The notes: generated by a model from the letters alone, not told the origin. Shown: positions 34,053-43,592, numbered from the stretch's first letter. The stretch is DNA of 64,000 nucleotides from Imperialibacter sp963977595 (GCF_048007035.1 NZ_CP180355.1:806001-870000), one strand, 5' to 3'. Made by a program: numbers and translations.

Positions 34053-35219
34053 TTATGCCATTGCGGCTACTTTCCTTTTTCCGTTTCCTTTCACGTCGCT
34101 GGGGAACTCATCCAACTCACCCCTGCTCACGCTCAAAATGATGCCTATTGAAATTCCCATAAACAGCTGAGACGTACCTCCCATACTCACCAGAGGCAGC
34201 GGCAGACCGGTAATTGGCCCAAGCCCCACGGCAACACCCATATTGATGAAGGCCTGCATGACCAGTGCAAAGCTTAATGCCGCACTTAACAGCCCTCCAT
34301 AGGCTCGTTCACTTTGCATAAACACGATCATGCCCCGGTAAAGCAATGCCAGGTAAAGCAGGATCACTGCCACCCCCCCTATCATGCCATACTCCTCTAT
34401 GATAATGGCATAGATAAAGTCAGAGTATGGATGCGGTAGGAAATTTCTTTGGTCACTCTGGCCTGGTCCTTTGCCCACAATGCCTCCACTGGCCACTGCG
34501 ATGTAAGACTGCTGGGCCTGGAAAGGTAATGTTGATTCGTCGTCCGAAAGGAAGGCCTGTACCCGACTGATCACCGTTTGGCCCCTTTGCCCCAGGGTTA
34601 GCGCCACGGCTCCGGAGAGCGCACCAATCATGACCAGCATGGCCAGGTACTTCACTGGCACACGGCCAATGAACATCAGCAGCATACAGGTAGCAAAGAT
34701 CAATACGGCTGTGGAGAAGTTGGACATGGCGATGAGACCGCAAATGACACCACACCACAGCAGGATGGGGATCAGCGATTCCTTGAGCTCTTCTTCACTC
34801 TGCTGCCGCTTCGACAAGATGCTGGCAATGGTCACAAACAAGGCCAGCTTGGCCAAATCGGATGGCTGGAAAGCCTGGTTGATAACGGGAATGGTTAACC
34901 ACCTGGAAGCTTCGTTCATCGTGTTTCCAAACAGGTAGGTGATCATCAGCAACGGCACCGACACCCAAAGGGCGAGCTTTGAAAGCTTCGAATAGTATCT
35001 GTAGTCAATTTTATGTGCACCCCAAATAGCCACAAGGCTGAGTATGGTCAAAACAGAGTGCTTCACCAGGTAATACTCAGTGTCTCCACCCATTTTTGCA
35101 TAGGCAAGCGTGCCGGTGGCGCTGTACACTACCAGGATGCTGAGTACAGACAAAGCAAGAACGATGGCCCAAATGATGGGGTCGCCTTTAAGATTGTTCT
35201 CTATCCATTCCTTTATCAT
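34053..35219 (-). CDS. ftsW: Cell division lipid II polymerase FtsW (SEDS)
   Basis: 388 residues from ATG 35219 (MIKEWIENNLKGDP), which overlaps the murD stop as ATGA; the ATG at 35321 lies inside murD. About ten transmembrane helices. SEDS motifs: QPSDLAKLALF, GKGPGQSDQRNFLPHPYSDF near residue 255 and TGLPLPLVSMGGTS near the C-terminus. FtsW polymerises glycan strands at the septum with the transpeptidase FtsI (encoded upstream in this cluster). Normal length and position. Confidence 0.95.
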   Translation of the reverse strand: MIKEWIENNLKGDPIIWAIVLALSVLSILVVYSATGTLAYAKMGGDTEYYLVKHSVLTILSLVAIWGAHKIDYRYYSKLSKLALWVSVPLLMITYLFGNTMNEASRWLTIPVINQAFQPSDLAKLALFVTIASILSKRQQSEEELKESLIPILLWCGVICGLIAMSNFSTAVLIFATCMLLMFIGRVPVKYLAMLVMIGALSGAVALTLGQRGQTVISRVQAFLSDDESTLPFQAQQSYIAVASGGIVGKGPGQSDQRNFLPHPYSDFIYAIIIEEYGMIGGVAVILLYLALLYRGMIVFMQSERAYGGLLSAALSFALVMQAFINMGVAVGLGPITGLPLPLVSMGGTSQLFMGISIGIILSVSRGELDEFPSDVKGNGKRKVAAMA

Positions 35220-36595
35220 ACGCTTTGTCCCCTTCCTACATGATTTTTTAATTGGACAACTGCATCTTTGAACTGCTCGCCACGGTCTTCGTAGTTTCTG
35301 AAAAGGTCGAAGCTGGCGCAAGCCGGAGACAAGAGTACCACATCGCCCGGGGCCGACAAGTCTGCCCCCCAGCGGGCGGCGTCATTTACCGATTGTGTCT
35401 GCCTGATAGTAGCCACTTTGCCTGCGAAGTAGTCTGTCAGCTTGGTATTGTCTTTTCCCAAACAGATCAGGGCTTTCACCTTGTCTTTCACCAAGGCCTC
35501 TATCCTATCGTAATCATTGCCTTTGTCGAGGCCACCGGCTATCCACACGATGGGAGCCTCGATGCCTTCCAGGGCATAGTAGACAGAGTCTACGTTAGTG
35601 GCTTTGGAGTCGTTGATGAACAGCACGTCGTCTATGGTTGCTACTTTCTCCAGACGGTGAGGCGCATTCTTGAAGGTTTTGAGTGCCTTTACCACCTTTT
35701 CCATGGGAGCTTCCATAGTTAGCGTCGTCAAAACGGCCGCCATGGAATTCACCATGTTATGCTTACCGATGAGCGACACCTGGTTAACAGGAATTTTGTG
35801 CGATTTTTTCTTCGACTCTATGTTGAATACCAAATGGTCTTCGTCGAGGAAGGCCCCATTTTTCACGTTCTCAACCAAAGAGATGGCGAAAATTGACGCC
35901 TCCACATTTCTTCTGGCCAGCTCTTCCTCAACAGGCCCTTTGTCAGCAAAGTAGATGAAGCATTCTTCATGGGTCATCTGCTCAATGATCCTGAATTTGC
36001 TGTTGACGTACTTCTGGAAGCTATAGTCATACCTGTCGAGGTGATCCGGCGTGATGTTGAGCAAAATGGCCACATCCGGCTTAAATGTATTCATCCCATC
36101 GATCTGGAAGCTGCTCACTTCCAAAACGTAGATGTCAAAATTGTCTTTGATTACCTGACGGGCAAAGCTGTGGCCCACATTGCCAGCCAGCCCCACGTTA
36201 TAACCCGCCTCCTTCAGCAAATGGTAGGTAAGCAACGTGGTGGTGGTCTTTCCGTTGGTGCCTGTAATGGCTATTTTCTTCGCCTTCGTATACCTCGAAG
36301 CGAATTCTATCTCGTCAATGATTTCAACACCCTTTTCCCGGGCTTTCTTTACAATATCTACCTTGTCGGCAATGCCTGGGCTCTTGATGATCAGGTCAGC
36401 TTCCAGGATTTGTTTGACTGTGTGCTTCCCTTCCTCAAATTCGATGCCGGCAGCGTTGAGGTCCTTGCGATAGCGTTCTTTCAGCACGCCGCCGTCAGAC
36501 ACAAACACATTGAATCCCTTGTGCTGCGCCAGCAAGGCTGCTCCCACGCCGCTTTCACCTGCACCTAAAATGACGATATTTTTCACTGCTTCCAT
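35216..36595 (-). CDS. murD: UDP-N-acetylmuramoylalanine--D-glutamate ligase MurD
   Basis: 459 residues. N-terminal Rossmann part IVILGAGESGVGAALLAQ; ATP loop IAITGTNGKTTTTLLTYHLL near residue 110; central LNITPDHLDRYDYSFQKYV; C-terminal domain NAPHRLEKVATIDDVLFINDSKATN (typical Mur ligase HRxE...NDSKATN block). It adds D-glutamate to UDP-MurNAc-L-Ala in the cytoplasm. It lies between mraY (1 bp gap) and ftsW (ATGA overlap). Confidence 0.96.
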   Translation of the reverse strand: MEAVKNIVILGAGESGVGAALLAQHKGFNVFVSDGGVLKERYRKDLNAAGIEFEEGKHTVKQILEADLIIKSPGIADKVDIVKKAREKGVEIIDEIEFASRYTKAKKIAITGTNGKTTTTLLTYHLLKEAGYNVGLAGNVGHSFARQVIKDNFDIYVLEVSSFQIDGMNTFKPDVAILLNITPDHLDRYDYSFQKYVNSKFRIIEQMTHEECFIYFADKGPVEEELARRNVEASIFAISLVENVKNGAFLDEDHLVFNIESKKKSHKIPVNQVSLIGKHNMVNSMAAVLTTLTMEAPMEKVVKALKTFKNAPHRLEKVATIDDVLFINDSKATNVDSVYYALEGIEAPIVWIAGGLDKGNDYDRIEALVKDKVKALICLGKDNTKLTDYFAGKVATIRQTQSVNDAARWGADLSAPGDVVLLSPACASFDLFRNYEDRGEQFKDAVVQLKNHVGRGQSV

Positions 36596-36596
36596 C

Positions 36597-37796
36597 TTAG
36601 CGTAGTTTGAGGGTTACAAGTGAGAAAATGGCCAACAAAATGCCGACGGTCCAGAAACGGGCCACTATTTTGGCCTCATGAATACCTTTCTTTTGGTAGT
36701 GGTGATGCAAGGGAGACATCAGGAAAACCCTACGTCCTTCTCCGAATTTCTTTTTTGTGTATTTAAAGTAGCTTACCTGAATAACCACCGATAGGTTTTC
36801 CACTACGAAAATGCCACACATGAAAGGGATCAGCAGCTCTTTTCTCACGATAATAGCCAACACAGCAATGATGCCACCAAGGCTCAGGCTGCCCGTGTCG
36901 CCCATGAATACCTGTGCAGGATAGGCGTTGTACCACAAAAACCCGATGCAGGCTCCCACAAGAGCGGTACAGAAAATTACCAGCTCACCGGAATTAGGAA
37001 TGAACATCACATTCAGGTATTGAGAAAAGGTCACGTTGCCGGAAACGTAAGCGAATATGGCAAGGGTGAGAGCGATGATGGCAGACGTGCCAGCTGCAAG
37101 ACCGTCGACGCCGTCGGTGATGTTGGCACCGTTGGAAACAGAAGTAAAAATAAACACCACTAACAGCACATAAAGCACCCAATCGAACTGACCAAGGAAT
37201 CCAAACAACGAGTGATAGTCAAGCTCATTGTCCTTGATAAAAGGGATCGTCGTTATCAATGCCTTCACATCGTTGAACGAGGAAATAATTTGACCATTCA
37301 CTGACTTGTAGGTGAACTCACGAACAGTCACATCGTCGTTAAACACCAAAACCAGGCCTACCAGCAGGCCTACACTCACCTGGCCTATGATTTTGAATTT
37401 ACCAGCCAGCCCATCTTTGTTTTTCTTTTTGAGCTTAAGGTAGTCGTCCAAAAAGCCAATCGATCCCATGCTGACAGCTGTGACCAGCATGAGTATGATG
37501 TAAATATTTTCCAGTTGAGCGAACAGCAACGTGGGAATAACGATCGCCATAATGATGATAATACCCCCCATTGTCGGCGTGCCTTTCTTCTCCATTTGCC
37601 CCTGCAGGCCCAGGTCTCTGATTTCTTCGCCCAGTTGGTATTTGCGAAGCATGCCGATAAGATACTTGCCGAAGGTGACTGTGATTAGAAGAGAAATGAG
37701 CGCAGCCATGCCAGCCCTGAAGGAAATGAAGCGGAATACGCTTGCACCCATCAGGTTGAACTCACTTTCCAGATAATCAAACAAGTAATACAGCAT
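36597..37796 (-). CDS. mraY: Phospho-N-acetylmuramoyl-pentapeptide transferase MraY
   Basis: 399 residues, about ten membrane helices. Signature motifs: KKGTPTMGGIIIIMAI near residue 70, GFLDDYLKLKKKNKDGL (catalytic Asp pair), NITDGVDGLAAGTSAI near residue 225, QVFMGDTGSLSLGG and the C-terminal SPLHHHYQKKG. It forms lipid I from UDP-MurNAc-pentapeptide at the inner membrane. It contains the loop insertion common in Bacteroidota between helices 4 and 5. It starts 6 bp after murE. Confidence 0.96.
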   Translation of the reverse strand: MLYYLFDYLESEFNLMGASVFRFISFRAGMAALISLLITVTFGKYLIGMLRKYQLGEEIRDLGLQGQMEKKGTPTMGGIIIIMAIVIPTLLFAQLENIYIILMLVTAVSMGSIGFLDDYLKLKKKNKDGLAGKFKIIGQVSVGLLVGLVLVFNDDVTVREFTYKSVNGQIISSFNDVKALITTIPFIKDNELDYHSLFGFLGQFDWVLYVLLVVFIFTSVSNGANITDGVDGLAAGTSAIIALTLAIFAYVSGNVTFSQYLNVMFIPNSGELVIFCTALVGACIGFLWYNAYPAQVFMGDTGSLSLGGIIAVLAIIVRKELLIPFMCGIFVVENLSVVIQVSYFKYTKKKFGEGRRVFLMSPLHHHYQKKGIHEAKIVARFWTVGILLAIFSLVTLKLR

Positions 37797-37802
37797 ACTT
37801 GG

Positions 37803-39266
37803 TTATTCACTAAAAGCTTTTAAAACTTCGGTCACTACTTTTTTATCGTCAAAAGGGTGCTTCACACCCTGGATCTCCTGGTACGTTTCGTGCCCCTTGC
37901 CCGCCACCAGCACAATGTCGCCAGGGCTTGAAATGCTAATCGCCGTTTTGATAGCCTCTTTCCTGTCGGGCACGACGAGCGTTTTCCGGTAGTTGCTTGG
38001 GCCTACTCCTGTTTGCATATCTTTAATGATCTCCATGGGATCTTCAAACCTCGGGTTGTCAGAAGTCAGGATTACTTTGTCGCTCAGCTGGCAGGAAATG
38101 GCAGCCATGAGCGGCCGTTTGGTCTTGTCACGGTTACCACCGCAGCCTACCACCGTTACCACAGCTTCGTTGCCCGTGCGAAAACTTTTGATCGTCTTCA
38201 ACACGTTTTCCAGCGCATCAGGTGTGTGTGCGTAATCGACGATAGCGACAATGCCAGTAGTTGATGGCACAAGCTGGAACCTCCCCCTCGCTGGGTCCAC
38301 ATCCGAAAGCTGGGTGAGTACTTCCTCCATCGGCTCCTCGAGCAGCAAGGCAGTTCCGTACACAGCCAGCAGGTTATAGGCATTGAAGTCTCCTACCAGC
38401 TTGAACCACACGTCTATATTGTCGATTTGCAGCTCAAGACCCTGAATAGAATTGCTCAAAATCTTTGCCCTGAAGTCACTCATGTGTTTGAGCGAATAGG
38501 TCTTCTTTGCAGCTTTTGTATTTTGGAGCATAATAGCCCCCCGTTTGTCGTCTTCGTTTACCAGGGCAAAAGCTGAAGACGGAAGTCCGTCGAACAGCAT
38601 CTTCTTGGCTTTGATGTACTCGTCAAATGTGCCGTGGTAGTCGAGGTGATCGTGGGTGATGTTGGTGAATACCGCACCAGCAAACTGCAAGCCAGCCACC
38701 CTGTGTTGCACAATGGCATGAGAGCTGGCTTCCATGAAGCAGTGTGTACAGCCCTGGTCAGCCATGTCCTTCAACAGGCTGTTTAGCGCAATGGCATCAG
38801 GTGTGGTGTGAGTTGCGGCCAATACCTCCTCACCTATCTTGTTTTCTACAGTCGACAGCAGGCCCGATTTGTAGCCCAGCTTCCCAAACAATTGGTGAAG
38901 CAGGGTGACCGTCGTGGTTTTGCCGTTGGTACCGGTTACTGCCACCAGCTTGAGTCGGGAAGACGGGTTGCCGTAAAAATTGGAGGCGATAAAACCCAGC
39001 GCCCTGGCAGTGTTGTCAACTTTTACGTAAGTCACTGTGTCCAGCAACTTTTCGGGCAGTTCTTCACAAACCACCACGCTGGCTCCTTTGGCTATCGCCT
39101 GATCTATATATTGATGACCATCAGTTTGGGTTCCACGAACAGCAATAAATAAGCAGCCCTGCTTCGACTCTCGTGAGTCGAAGCAGATGCCGCCTAAGTC
39201 AGTATTCATATCACCTGCAACTGAGATTAGGTTAGTCTTGTATAATATGTCTTTTAACAGGGCCAT
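37803..39266 (-). CDS. murE: UDP-MurNAc-tripeptide synthetase MurE (meso-DAP type)
   Basis: 487 residues. ATP loop VAVTGTNGKTTTVTLLHQLF near residue 108; FTNITHDHLDYHGTFDEY; C-terminal VVGCGGNRDKTKRPLM. The specificity motif ILTSDNPRFEDP contains DNPR, which marks meso-diaminopimelate-adding enzymes, so the peptidoglycan is probably DAP-type. The ATG directly follows the ftsI stop codon. murF is not in this cluster, as in many Bacteroidota. Confidence 0.96.
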   Translation of the reverse strand: MALLKDILYKTNLISVAGDMNTDLGGICFDSRESKQGCLFIAVRGTQTDGHQYIDQAIAKGASVVVCEELPEKLLDTVTYVKVDNTARALGFIASNFYGNPSSRLKLVAVTGTNGKTTTVTLLHQLFGKLGYKSGLLSTVENKIGEEVLAATHTTPDAIALNSLLKDMADQGCTHCFMEASSHAIVQHRVAGLQFAGAVFTNITHDHLDYHGTFDEYIKAKKMLFDGLPSSAFALVNEDDKRGAIMLQNTKAAKKTYSLKHMSDFRAKILSNSIQGLELQIDNIDVWFKLVGDFNAYNLLAVYGTALLLEEPMEEVLTQLSDVDPARGRFQLVPSTTGIVAIVDYAHTPDALENVLKTIKSFRTGNEAVVTVVGCGGNRDKTKRPLMAAISCQLSDKVILTSDNPRFEDPMEIIKDMQTGVGPSNYRKTLVVPDRKEAIKTAISISSPGDIVLVAGKGHETYQEIQGVKHPFDDKKVVTEVLKAFSE

Positions 39267-41366
39267 TTAGCCTAGCTTGATTTTAATTTCACTTCCTTCC
39301 GACACCCTCGTTCCGGCCATTCTCGACTGGCTTTCCACCCTTCCATCTCCTTCTATCCGCACTTTGAGCCCGGCATTCTCTAACACAAAGAGAGCGTCCC
39401 TCAAAGTCATTCCGGCTACATCAGGCACAAGCCCTTCCTTCACCTTGTTGGCTGTCCAGCCAATGCTCTTGCCCACAAGTCTCGTTTTCACCCATTCCTC
39501 GTCGTCGGCCATTTCATGATTCGAAACGCCAAATTCATTGCAGATCATCGACAGTTCAGGCAAAAACCCAGCCCTTACCACAGGAAACACTTCCGTTTGA
39601 TAGGCAACAGCGGGCTGGTACTCTTTGTGCACGTCTATGTCCTGCGAGTAGATTTTGTCAGCAATTTCCTTGAACACGGGCGCCGCCACGTCGCTACCAT
39701 AAATGCGGTAGTTCTTAGGGTTGTCAATAACCACTATACAGCTGTATTTGGGTGCATCGGCTGGAAAATAGCCCGCAAACGATGCGTAATACTGGTTGAC
39801 GTATTTCCCGTTGACATACTTCTTGGCAGTGCCTGTTTTGCCGGCGATCTTATAGTGGGTTCCATTGATATTGGAAGCGGTGCCTCTTTCCACAACTCCC
39901 TCAAGGAGCTCTCTCAAATTCGCAAGCGTTTCTTTAGAGCAAATCCTTTTATTGATGACCCGTGGTTCAAATTCCTCCACCACCTTGTCGGCCTTGCGCA
40001 CCGACCTCACTATAATAGGTGTGATCATTTTTCCGTCGTTGGCTACCGCATTGAACATCGTGAGCGTTTGCAGGGGCGTAAGTTTGAGCTCATAGCCATG
40101 CGAAATCCAGGGCAATGAGATGCCACTCCACGAAGAGTCAGAGGGTGATTTTATGTAGGGCTTGCCTTCACCGGCCATTTGGAAGCCTAGTGGCTGGCCA
40201 ACGCCCATTTCCTTTACAAAATCGATAAACTCTGATGGTTTTTTCCCGAAGTGTTCTACTACCAGCTTGGCAATGCCGATGTTGGAAGAAGATTCAAAAA
40301 CCTGCTTCACGGTGATGGTGCCGTATCCGCCAGGCTTATGGTCCTTCATTACCTGGTTGTAGAATTTATACTCGCCGTTGCCTGTCTGCACGGTATCGGT
40401 CAGCTTCAGGTCGGTTTCTTCCAGCAGTGCCATCATCGAGGCCAGCTTGAAGGTAGAACCGGGCTCCACAGCCCCCTGGCTGCCTACGGCATAGTTGTAG
40501 CGTTCCCAGTAGTTGCCTTCAGGGTTCTTACTAAGGTTCGACATGGCTTTGATCTCGCCTGTTTTTACTTCCATGAGCACCACGCTGCCATAGTCGGCAT
40601 TGTGGTCGGTCAATGCAGCCAAAAGTGCCGATTCAGCCACGTCCTGCAAATTGACATCTATAGTCGTTTCAATATCCAGACCATCTTTGGCTTTCACTTC
40701 GGTGCCGTCGAATACTGGCCTCCAGCTGCCTGCCATCTTCTGGAAAAGTGCCTTCCCATCGACGCCACCAAGCTGGTTATTGAAGCTATACTCCAAACCA
40801 ACAGTCCCTTTTTCGGTTTCATCCACACTACCGATGGTTCTGTAACCCAGGGTAGAAAATGGGTGGTATCTTTTTTCTACCTTTTCAAAGATAATCCCCC
40901 CTTTGTTCCTTCCTTCTCTGAAAATAGGCCATTCCTGAATTTGCTTCTTCTGCTGATAGTTGATTTCGGCCCTGCTTAACAGAAGGTATTGTCTTTTGTC
41001 TTTTCTGGCTTCCAGTATTCTTCTGCGGTATTCCTTAGCAGAATTGTCTTTGAAGGTTTTTGACAGTAAATAGGCCAGTGAGTCAAGGTTCTTCTTGAGC
41101 AATTCATCGCTTGGCTGCGAAGGGTCGAAGGCCACCTTGAAAAAAGGCAAAGAGGTGGCAAGCAAGCTGCCGTTGTCAGAATAGATATTGCCTCTGGTAG
41201 CTTTCACAGGCAAATAGCGAAGGCTGATTTGCTCTGCCATCTTGTTCCACTTGTCGCCCTGAATGCGCTGTAAATAGAAAATACGGTATACCACCGCTCC
41301 TGCAAAAAGAACGACCAATAAAAAGGCCACACGGACTCTCAGCAATATGGAGCTCTTTATATTCAA
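39267..41366 (-). CDS. ftsI: Septal peptidoglycan transpeptidase FtsI/PBP3 with PASTA domain
   Basis: 699 residues. N-terminal transmembrane anchor (VAFLLVVLFAGAVVYRIFYL), then the PBP dimerisation domain. The transpeptidase domain has the active-site SxxK in EPGSTFKLASM, the SxN in SSSNIGIAKL and the KTGT in IAGKTGTAKK. A C-terminal PASTA domain (PDVAGMTLRDALFVLENAGL) ends the protein. The start codon is TTG at 41366, overlapping the ftsL stop as TTGA; no in-frame ATG exists before the membrane helix. It cross-links septal peptidoglycan with FtsW. Confidence 0.95.
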   Translation of the reverse strand: MNIKSSILLRVRVAFLLVVLFAGAVVYRIFYLQRIQGDKWNKMAEQISLRYLPVKATRGNIYSDNGSLLATSLPFFKVAFDPSQPSDELLKKNLDSLAYLLSKTFKDNSAKEYRRRILEARKDKRQYLLLSRAEINYQQKKQIQEWPIFREGRNKGGIIFEKVEKRYHPFSTLGYRTIGSVDETEKGTVGLEYSFNNQLGGVDGKALFQKMAGSWRPVFDGTEVKAKDGLDIETTIDVNLQDVAESALLAALTDHNADYGSVVLMEVKTGEIKAMSNLSKNPEGNYWERYNYAVGSQGAVEPGSTFKLASMMALLEETDLKLTDTVQTGNGEYKFYNQVMKDHKPGGYGTITVKQVFESSSNIGIAKLVVEHFGKKPSEFIDFVKEMGVGQPLGFQMAGEGKPYIKSPSDSSWSGISLPWISHGYELKLTPLQTLTMFNAVANDGKMITPIIVRSVRKADKVVEEFEPRVINKRICSKETLANLRELLEGVVERGTASNINGTHYKIAGKTGTAKKYVNGKYVNQYYASFAGYFPADAPKYSCIVVIDNPKNYRIYGSDVAAPVFKEIADKIYSQDIDVHKEYQPAVAYQTEVFPVVRAGFLPELSMICNEFGVSNHEMADDEEWVKTRLVGKSIGWTANKVKEGLVPDVAGMTLRDALFVLENAGLKVRIEGDGRVESQSRMAGTRVSEGSEIKIKLG

Positions 41367-41749
41367 TCTATTCGGCGTTTATACTCATCTTCTTTTACTA
41401 CTATCTTATAAGGAGGTATTCTTGTCTCCTGCAATCCTACTTTCTTCACCTTTCTGGCCACCTCCGATTGCTTGCTGGCAAACATGTATTCAGACTTCAG
41501 CGTGGTGAAGTCAGCTCTTAAGTCTTCCACCTCGGCTTCCATGTTGTCGATCTTCCTGATCATTTTGTCGGAAAAATGCCTGTTGCCTATGTAAATAATG
41601 CCCATTACAGTAATGAAAAGGGCATAGGGCGTAAAACGGGCCGGAAGCGTATCGTCCAGCACACCTTCCAGTTTGAGCCAGCGGCTAAGCACCGCAAAGG
41701 GTCCTTTGCCGCCGGGCTCATTTTTACTGTTTCTTACTCTATTTTCCAT
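41363..41749 (-). CDS. ftsL: FtsL-like cell division protein
   Basis: 128 residues. A basic/polar cytoplasmic region is followed by one transmembrane helix (FTPYALFITVMGIIYIGN) and a coiled coil of regular heptads (KIDNMEAEVEDLRADFTTL), then a basic tail. Topology and position between rsmH and ftsI match FtsL, a small bitopic divisome protein; the sequence itself is poorly conserved. It overlaps ftsI by 4 bp. Confidence 0.82.
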   Translation of the reverse strand: MENRVRNSKNEPGGKGPFAVLSRWLKLEGVLDDTLPARFTPYALFITVMGIIYIGNRHFSDKMIRKIDNMEAEVEDLRADFTTLKSEYMFASKQSEVARKVKKVGLQETRIPPYKIVVKEDEYKRRID

Positions 41750-41756
41750 TTTCCTA

Positions 41757-42674
41757 CTACTTCTTTTCTGCTATTCTCAGCTTGGCACTTCGTGCTCTGC
41801 TGTTCCTGGCTATTTCTTCTTCGTCTGCGACAATTGGCTTGCGGTTGATTGGCTCCAACGGCCTGATCACATTGCCATAAAAATCTTTTTCATCCGTGCC
41901 TTCAAAGTTGCCTTTGTTGATGAAGTTCTTGGCCAACCTGTCTTCCAGCGAGTGGTACGACATCACCACCAGCCTTCCACCCGGCTTCAGCACTTCTGCA
42001 CATTGCCCCAGCATTTCCTCCAGCACCTGCATCTCCTCGTTCACCTCCAGCCTGATGGCCTGAAACAGCTGCGCAAAAAACTTGGCCTCCTTGCCTCTTG
42101 GTGCAAACCTGGCCACCGCCTCTTTCAACTGCTCTATCGTTTCCAGGGGCTTGTTCACTCTATAGGCCGTAATAGCCCTTGCTATCTTCATGGGCTGGTT
42201 CAGCTCTCCGTACATGCCGAAGATTTTAGCAAGATCCCTTTCTCCGTATTCATTCAGCACCTCTTTGGCCGACACCTCGCTGTTCACGTTCATGCGCATG
42301 TCAAGCGGCCCCTGAAAGCGGGTAGTAAAGCCTCTTTCGGGCACGTCAATTTGGTGTGAAGAAATCCCCAAATCGGCGAGAATGCCATCCACCGCCTGCA
42401 CGCCATAGAACCTGAGGTACTTCTTCAGGTTACGGAAATTGCTCGGTACAAATGTGAAAGAACGTTTGTCAAACCCTTCGGCATTGACTTTGGCATCAGT
42501 ATCCTGATCAAATCCATACAAGTGTCCGGTGGTCAGCTTTTCAACTATTGCTCTCGAATGTCCGCCGCCGCCAAATGTCACGTCGACATAAACACCATCG
42601 GGACGAATAGCCAACCCCTCCAGGCATTCGTTGAGCATCACCGGTATGTGGTAGTTTTCCTGGGCCATAGGCAT
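41757..42674 (-). CDS. rsmH: 16S rRNA (cytosine-1402-N4)-methyltransferase RsmH
   Basis: 305 residues from ATG 42674 (MPMAQENYHIPVMLNECLEGL), 5 bp after mraZ; the ATG at 42764 lies within mraZ. SAM-binding motif DVTFGGGGHSRAIVEKL near residue 30. Further family blocks: ADLGISSHQIDVPERGF, LDMRMNVNSEVSA and MSYHSLEDRLAKNF. It methylates C1402 of 16S rRNA. Standard second gene of the dcw cluster. Confidence 0.95.
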   Translation of the reverse strand: MPMAQENYHIPVMLNECLEGLAIRPDGVYVDVTFGGGGHSRAIVEKLTTGHLYGFDQDTDAKVNAEGFDKRSFTFVPSNFRNLKKYLRFYGVQAVDGILADLGISSHQIDVPERGFTTRFQGPLDMRMNVNSEVSAKEVLNEYGERDLAKIFGMYGELNQPMKIARAITAYRVNKPLETIEQLKEAVARFAPRGKEAKFFAQLFQAIRLEVNEEMQVLEEMLGQCAEVLKPGGRLVVMSYHSLEDRLAKNFINKGNFEGTDEKDFYGNVIRPLEPINRKPIVADEEEIARNSRARSAKLRIAEKK

Positions 42675-42679
42675 GTGGA

Positions 42680-43147
42680 TTATTCGTCCAGCAGCTTTTG
42701 CGCCAATTGGGAGTACTCTTCGGGATTGTTGATCAAATGCTTTTGATATACCCCAGGATCCCAAATCTCTATGCTGGAACCTACTCCTACCACCATCGCC
42801 TCCTTTTCAAGAGAAGCGAATTTCATAAAGGTCTTGGGGATTAGTATTCGGCCAGCACTGTCCATCTCTATCTGGGCGATGCTTCGGAAAAAATTCCGCT
42901 TCAAGGCCCTGTTCTCAGGAAGGAATTCGTTGAGCGAAGAAATCTTCGACTGGATCTTTTTGAATTCACCCATTGGGTACAAGATCAGGTTAGGCTCAAA
43001 TCCCATCCTCAGCACAAGCTCATTCGCCGGCTGACCGGGGGCAGATGCTCCGGGCGCCTCAGGAAGATTGACCTTGATGCGGGCCGGAAGCACCAGCCTG
43101 CCCTTGGCATCAATCTTACATTCGAATTCGCTAGTAAAGAATGACAT
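42680..43147 (-). CDS. mraZ: Transcriptional regulator MraZ
   Basis: 155 residues. Two AbrB-like MraZ domains: DAKGRLVLPARIKVNL near residue 14 and MDSAGRILIPKTFMKFA near residue 92. MraZ forms a ring-shaped oligomer and represses the dcw operon by binding several short repeats upstream of itself. A matching cluster is at 43202-43278. First gene of the cluster. Confidence 0.96.
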   Translation of the reverse strand: MSFFTSEFECKIDAKGRLVLPARIKVNLPEAPGASAPGQPANELVLRMGFEPNLILYPMGEFKKIQSKISSLNEFLPENRALKRNFFRSIAQIEMDSAGRILIPKTFMKFASLEKEAMVVGVGSSIEIWDPGVYQKHLINNPEEYSQLAQKLLDE

Positions 43148-43201
43148 AATGGATTACAGGAAAAACTACAGCAACACTTTCAACAAATGTAATAAAATTA
43201 T

Positions 43202-43278
43202 GACACTTCCAACCACTCTCTCCCACTTTCTTACACTTTTCTGCCAAAAAGTAGAAAAATTCCCACTTTTACCCACTA
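43202..43278 (-). promoter_or_regulatory. MraZ-box cluster upstream of mraZ
   Basis: On the coding (minus) strand GTG-starting boxes (GTGGG, GTGGT, GTGTA, GTGTC) fall exactly 10 bp apart. On the plus strand CAC lies at 43204, 43214, 43224, 43234 and again at 43264 and 43274. Helically phased GTGGG-like repeats are the known MraZ operator type. Expected autoregulation of the dcw operon. Confidence 0.75.
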
Positions 43279-43460
43279 TCGACCACACAGTTTACCACCA
43301 TGCGCATGTAATGAATGGGCGTCAAAGCGATAAAAAAGGCAGGCAACAGAAAATCAAATGCCTATTAACCAGCCAGATAAGGCTGTAATAATTGAAATTC
43401 CGGAGGAGCAAACGCAGGTTCATGCCTATTGTCGGGCCACGAGAAATGAGGAAGAAAGTG

Positions 43461-43475
43461 GTGGGGGAAAGTGGG
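43461..43475 (+). promoter_or_regulatory. Distal GTGGG box pair on the opposite strand
   Basis: GTGGG at 43461 and 43471, 10 bp apart and reading toward the phosphatase gene, 120-130 bp upstream of its ATG. It resembles the MraZ boxes but may be chance in a G-rich stretch. The rest of 43279-43592 shows nothing else I recognise. Confidence 0.35.
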
Positions 43476-43592
43476 AGGCACCGGCGACCATCGACTAAAA
43501 AATTGGCATTTGGGCGTTAACCGATGGTCAATTATTGCGGCAATTCACCGTTACTCTCCTTACCTTGTCACTCCACTATTTGCTGAGTTGAT

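Noticed and set aside
41576..42359. Plus-strand open frames across ftsL and rsmH
   Set aside because: They are antisense to well-identified genes and have no domain signature.
27828..43147. A missing murF as a sign of deletion in the dcw cluster
   Set aside because: Bacteroidota dcw clusters normally lack murF, so its absence is ordinary.
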